Origin: Leifsonia poae
GTDB lineage: Bacteria > Actinomycetota > Actinomycetes > Actinomycetales > Microbacteriaceae
Assembly: GCF_027921845.1 (NCBI RefSeq)
Contig: NZ_BSEN01000006.1
Coordinates: 363,154 to 427,153 of the forward strand
Length of the DNA stretch: 64,000 nt
Reading direction: 5' to 3'
Shown here: positions 61,076-64,000 of the stretch, piece after piece
How positions within the stretch are numbered: the stretch's first letter is position 1
Layout: the number at the start of each line of letters is the position of its first letter
The notes under the pieces: model-generated
The model's input: the letters and a program-made list of their open reading frames with translations, nothing else
The model's database searches: none
Told to the model about the DNA's origin: nothing
Position numbers and translations under genes: made by a program

Positions 61076-61087
61076 CTGAACACCTGC
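61055..61087 (-). repeat. 21-bp-spaced repeat CTGAACACCTGC around a start codon
   Basis: CTGAACACCTGC at 61055-61066 and 61076-61087. On the minus strand it reads GCAGGTGTTCAG followed by ATG and by GTG, respectively, in the same frame, so each copy supplies a ribosome-binding-like AGGTG and a start. Confidence 0.7.
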
Positions 61088-61195
61088 TTCCGATCCGAGC
61101 CTCTACCGGTGGAGACCACACCAAGAACACGAGCGAGCCGCGCAAACAGTTCAATCGCCGAGAAGCTCGGCTCTCGGTCAAGCTAGCATCGCTTC

Positions 61196-62377
61196 ATGTC
61201 TGTCGCGTCGGCCTGGCGGCCCGGAACCGTGCGCGCGGCCGCCGGGGGACTGTTCGCACTGACCATCGCGACCTTCCTCGCGGTCACGACGGAGATGCTG
61301 CCGGTCGGCCTGCTGCCGGCGATCGGCGACGAGGTCGGGGTGTCCGACTCGATCACCGGGCTCCTCGTCACGGTGTACGCCTTCATGGTCGCCGTACTCG
61401 CGGTGCCGCTGACTCTGTGGACCGCCCGCATCTCGCGCAAGCGGCTGCTCCTGGCCACCCTGGTCGCGTACACACTGAGCAATGTCGTCGTCGCCGTCGC
61501 GCCGAACTTCGCCGTGCTCGCCGCGGGTCGGGCCTTCGGCGGAATCGCCCACGCCCTGTTCTTCTCGGTGAGCATCGGATACGCCTCCCGTCTGGTTCAG
61601 GCGGCGTACACCGGGCGCGCCCTCGCGCTCGTCACCGCCGGCGCCTCCGCCGGGTTCGTTCTCGGGGTGCCGTTGTCGACCTCGCTGGGAACCGCGCTGG
61701 GGTGGCGCGCCGCGTTCGGCGTACTGGCGGGGGTGTGTGCCCTGACCGTGGTGATCGTCGCCCTGCTGCTTCCGGCGGTGCCCGGCGGCGGCACGAGTCA
61801 CAAGGGAGAGGGCGCCGGGGCCCGTCGCATCCGGCTCGGAATCGTCTCCACGGCGAACGCGGTCGTCTATCTGGGGCACTTCACCGTATACACCTACATC
61901 TCCGTGCTCCTGCTGGCGGCGGGGCTGTCGGCGGCGGGTGTCGGTCCCGTACTGCTCGGCGTCGGCGCCGTCGGTCTCCTCGGCACCTGGTTCGCGGCGA
62001 CCAATCTCGATCGCCGGCCTCGCACCGCGGTCATCCTGCTGCTCAGCGTCGTGACGGTCGGACTGGTGGCGCTCGGGATCGCGTACCCGGCACTCGGGGG
62101 CGTGCTGGCGGCGACGGCGTTCTGGGGTGCGGGGTTCGGCGGTGTCGCCTCGGTGTTCCAGACGGCGGCGATCCGCACCCGTGGCGCGTCTCCCGAAGTG
62201 ATCGGCGCTCTCGTCAACTCGACGGCGAACATCGGCATCGGTGCGGGAGCGGCGATCGGAGCGGCCGTTCTGGCGGGGCCGGGGCTCGGCTGGTTGCCGT
62301 TCGCGGGTGCGGCGCTCGTTTTCGCCGGGGGGATCATCGTGCTCGTGGCGCGCCGATCCTTCCCCGCATCGCCGTAG
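61196..62377 (+). CDS. MFS efflux transporter (DHA1, AraJ/Cmx-like)
   Basis: 393 residues, twelve helices. FLAVTTEMLPVGLLPAIGDEV in helix 1 (core TTEMLPVGLLPAI) and AFGGIAHALFFSVSIGYASR in helix 4 are typical of the AraJ/YdhP drug-sugar efflux family. TAGCAT (61184-61189) lies 6 nt before the ATG with no ribosome binding site: leaderless. Substrate unknown. It faces the sulfatase-like gene at the window end. Confidence 0.85.
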   Translation: MSVASAWRPGTVRAAAGGLFALTIATFLAVTTEMLPVGLLPAIGDEVGVSDSITGLLVTVYAFMVAVLAVPLTLWTARISRKRLLLATLVAYTLSNVVVAVAPNFAVLAAGRAFGGIAHALFFSVSIGYASRLVQAAYTGRALALVTAGASAGFVLGVPLSTSLGTALGWRAAFGVLAGVCALTVVIVALLLPAVPGGGTSHKGEGAGARRIRLGIVSTANAVVYLGHFTVYTYISVLLLAAGLSAAGVGPVLLGVGAVGLLGTWFAATNLDRRPRTAVILLLSVVTVGLVALGIAYPALGGVLAATAFWGAGFGGVASVFQTAAIRTRGASPEVIGALVNSTANIGIGAGAAIGAAVLAGPGLGWLPFAGAALVFAGGIIVLVARRSFPASP

Positions 62378-62409
62378 AGCTCAGCCGACGACGAGCACAG
62401 CCGTAGAGC

Positions 62410-64000
62410 TCACCCCCCGTACGCCGCGAGGAACCGGTCGCGGAACGCGTCCATCCGCCACACCGGCGCCGCGGCCGACGGCAGCATCCCCGGCTCCCAC
62501 TTCCACGACGAGACGCGGTCCATTACAGCGGGGTCCTTCGAAATGATGCTGACCGGAACGTCGTGGTTCGCGCCCGTTCCGCTGACCTCGGTGGCCGGCT
62601 GGTGGTCGCCGAGCACGACCAGCACCAGATTCGGATCGTCGAAGGTGGTGAGGAACGAGAAGAGGCTGCTCATCGAGTACTCGATCGACTGGCCGTAGAC
62701 CTGCTGCACGTGACGCGGGTCCTGCCAGACGACGCTGGGCGGCAGGCCCTGCGCGGGCTGCGGGTCGTAGATCGAGCCGTCGCCGACCGACGCCCACGGC
62801 ACGAGGTTCGGCAGCGGCGTCCAGGGCGTGTGCGACGACACGAAGTCGATCTCGGCCATCAGCGGCTTGTGCGGCTTCGCCAGTTCGTGCTGCTGGAAGT
62901 ACGACCAGGTGTACTGGTCGGGAACCCGCGCGTAACTGAACTTCGGGCCCGCATACCCGACATTCGTCGCATTGAGCTGGCTGCCGTAGTGGTAGAACGA
63001 GCGCCCGACCGGCCACGTCTTCGTGTCCGACGGCACGTCGCTGATCGTCTGCCAGCCCCCCTTCCTGAAGGCGTCGCTGAGGGTGAAGCGGATGCCCGAG
63101 GTGACTTGGTCGTACTTCTGCTGGGAGTCGATCCACAGGCCGGTTTGCAGTGTCGAGTGGGCGAGCCAGCTGATCCCGCCGAACGTCGACGACGTCAGGA
63201 ACGCGCTGCGCTCGGAGTAGCCCTTCGCGGCCAGCTGGGCGTTTCCCGTTCGGAGCACGGCATCCACCCCGCTGGAGAAGGGGGTGTTCTGCACGGCCAC
63301 CTGCCCGTAGCTCTCGATGAACGCGACGATGACGTCCTTTCCCTTCAGCCCGGTGAGCAGCTTCGATGCGGGCTGCGATGCATACGCGTCCGTCGCCGCC
63401 GCCTGGTCGAATGCCGCCTGGCTTCGCGCAGCAGCGCCCAGCTGATCGGTCTTGGCCACGGCTGCCGCGACGGAATCGGACGCCGCGATCGGCTCGCCCG
63501 GCACGAGCTGCGCGCCGACGAGCGCGAGCACGACCCAGCCCGCGGTGAGAGCAGACACCCCGATGAGCGAGATCCGCCGCCCGCGGCCGAGGATCGCGGC
63601 GAGGTGCAGCAGCGAGGCAGCGACCGCGACGATGAGCCCGGCCGTCGCGACGACCACGAGAACCAGGATGGCGACCGCTGCGATCGATCCCGTCGCATCG
63701 CTGACAACGCCGTACCCATCCACCAGCTCGGGCCAGCCGGTCACCACATCGAACGGTCGGCCGACGGTCGCGGTGAATCCGCGGTCGAGGGCGGCGGTGA
63801 GCGTGGCGAGCACCAGAACGACGGCGACGACCGTCGCGACGATACGGCGCACCCAGCGCCAGGGAACGAACGCCAGCACGATGAGCGCCAGGATGCTCTC
63901 CAGCGGGATCCGAGCCAGCGCCAGCGCCGAACCTGACGCAATCACGCCGGGGGCCAGCGAGACGACGAAGAGCGTGATCGCCGACAGCACCGTCGCGATG
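62410..64000 (-). CDS. membrane-anchored sulfatase/LTA-synthase-like protein, 5' truncated by window edge
   Basis: About 530 residues visible and open beyond the right edge. Membrane helices are at the N-terminus (LESILALIVLAFVPWRWV; IAAVAILVLVVVATAGLIVAVAA, in part), followed by a large extracytoplasmic alkaline-phosphatase-superfamily domain: DVIVAFIESYGQ, the Thr-containing SSTFGGISWLAHSTL, and NLVLVVLGDHQPA near the end. It may transfer phospho-alcohol groups or hydrolyse sulfate/phosphate esters on envelope polymers. Convergent with the MFS gene. Confidence 0.82.
   Translation of the reverse strand, partial: IATVLSAITLFVVSLAPGVIASGSALALARIPLESILALIVLAFVPWRWVRRIVATVVAVVLVLATLTAALDRGFTATVGRPFDVVTGWPELVDGYGVVSDATGSIAAVAILVLVVVATAGLIVAVAASLLHLAAILGRGRRISLIGVSALTAGWVVLALVGAQLVPGEPIAASDSVAAAVAKTDQLGAAARSQAAFDQAAATDAYASQPASKLLTGLKGKDVIVAFIESYGQVAVQNTPFSSGVDAVLRTGNAQLAAKGYSERSAFLTSSTFGGISWLAHSTLQTGLWIDSQQKYDQVTSGIRFTLSDAFRKGGWQTISDVPSDTKTWPVGRSFYHYGSQLNATNVGYAGPKFSYARVPDQYTWSYFQQHELAKPHKPLMAEIDFVSSHTPWTPLPNLVPWASVGDGSIYDPQPAQGLPPSVVWQDPRHVQQVYGQSIEYSMSSLFSFLTTFDDPNLVLVVLGDHQPATEVSGTGANHDVPVSIISKDPAVMDRVSSWKWEPGMLPSAAAPVWRMDAFRDRFLAAYGG

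Noticed and set aside
1-64000. CRISPR arrays, prophage, transposases or integrases
   Set aside because: I looked for repeated spacer patterns and for the typical protein motifs and saw none; the repeats found are short and listed separately.

Overview
The window reads as chromosome of a high-GC actinobacterium, most likely a member of the Microbacteriaceae; I cannot fix the genus. The evidence is the strong G/C third-position bias, DUF7882-, DUF7144- and DUF2510-type proteins, an HspR/Hsp20 pair, and many start codons lying 6-8 nt behind a TAnnnT -10 box (leaderless promoters). I see no transposase, integrase, phage gene, CRISPR array or rRNA. One tRNA (Ser, GCT) is present. The window holds about 66 protein genes, two gene relics and several operators. 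It cuts the first gene (CehA/McbA-like) and the last (membrane sulfatase-like) at their 5' ends.

Layout. 0-6.8 kb: metal hydrolase (partial), serine hydrolase, a PucR/CdaR-type regulator abutting the 3' remnant of a LacI-type gene at a rearrangement junction, a formaldehyde-dehydrogenase-like enzyme and a CorA-type transporter. 6.8-10.8 kb: LacI regulator, ribokinase-like kinase, RpiB isomerase and MHS-type symporter, with matching GAAACGTTTC operators. 10.8-14.1 kb: alcohol dehydrogenase plus efflux pump, divergent from an XRE regulator. 14.1-19 kb: stress and envelope block (HspR, Hsp20, two small Microbacteriaceae proteins, several small membrane proteins including a 44-aa ORF, a peptidoglycan-binding lipoprotein and a DUF1269-like protein). 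19-34.6 kb: mixed single genes (MFS pumps, CPBP protease, alkylsulfatase, AI-2E permease, methyltransferase, ArsR and AraC regulators, VOC and GNAT proteins, a parallel beta-helix protein), an AAA-kinase relic at 29.2 kb and an inverted-repeat cluster at 33.6 kb.

34.6-41.8 kb: tRNA-Ser with terminator, then a seven-gene operon: branched-chain-amino-acid-type ABC importer (binding lipoprotein, LivH-LivM fused permease, two ATPases) leading without a break into a luciferase-like flavin monooxygenase and two carboxymuconolactone-decarboxylase/AhpD-type proteins. It looks like uptake plus oxidative breakdown of one unknown compound and is the most interesting unit here. 41.8-48 kb: LacI regulator divergent from a GPH symporter, Gfo/Idh/MocA oxidoreductase and GH2 glycosidase, with two palindromic operators. 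48-50.5 kb: TetR with a palindromic operator, membrane protein, small EthD-like protein, hemerythrin. 50.5-54.8 kb: nucleoside module (nucleoside hydrolase and MFS transporter, divergent from GntR and ribokinase). 54.9-58.7 kb: asymmetric heterodimeric ABC exporter. 58.8-64 kb: alpha/beta-hydrolase fused to a LuxR HTH, methyltransferase, membrane protein, MFS pump and partial sulfatase-like protein.

Overall this is an accessory-rich region of sugar and small-molecule uptake modules, each with its own local regulator, as in a soil- or plant-associated heterotroph.
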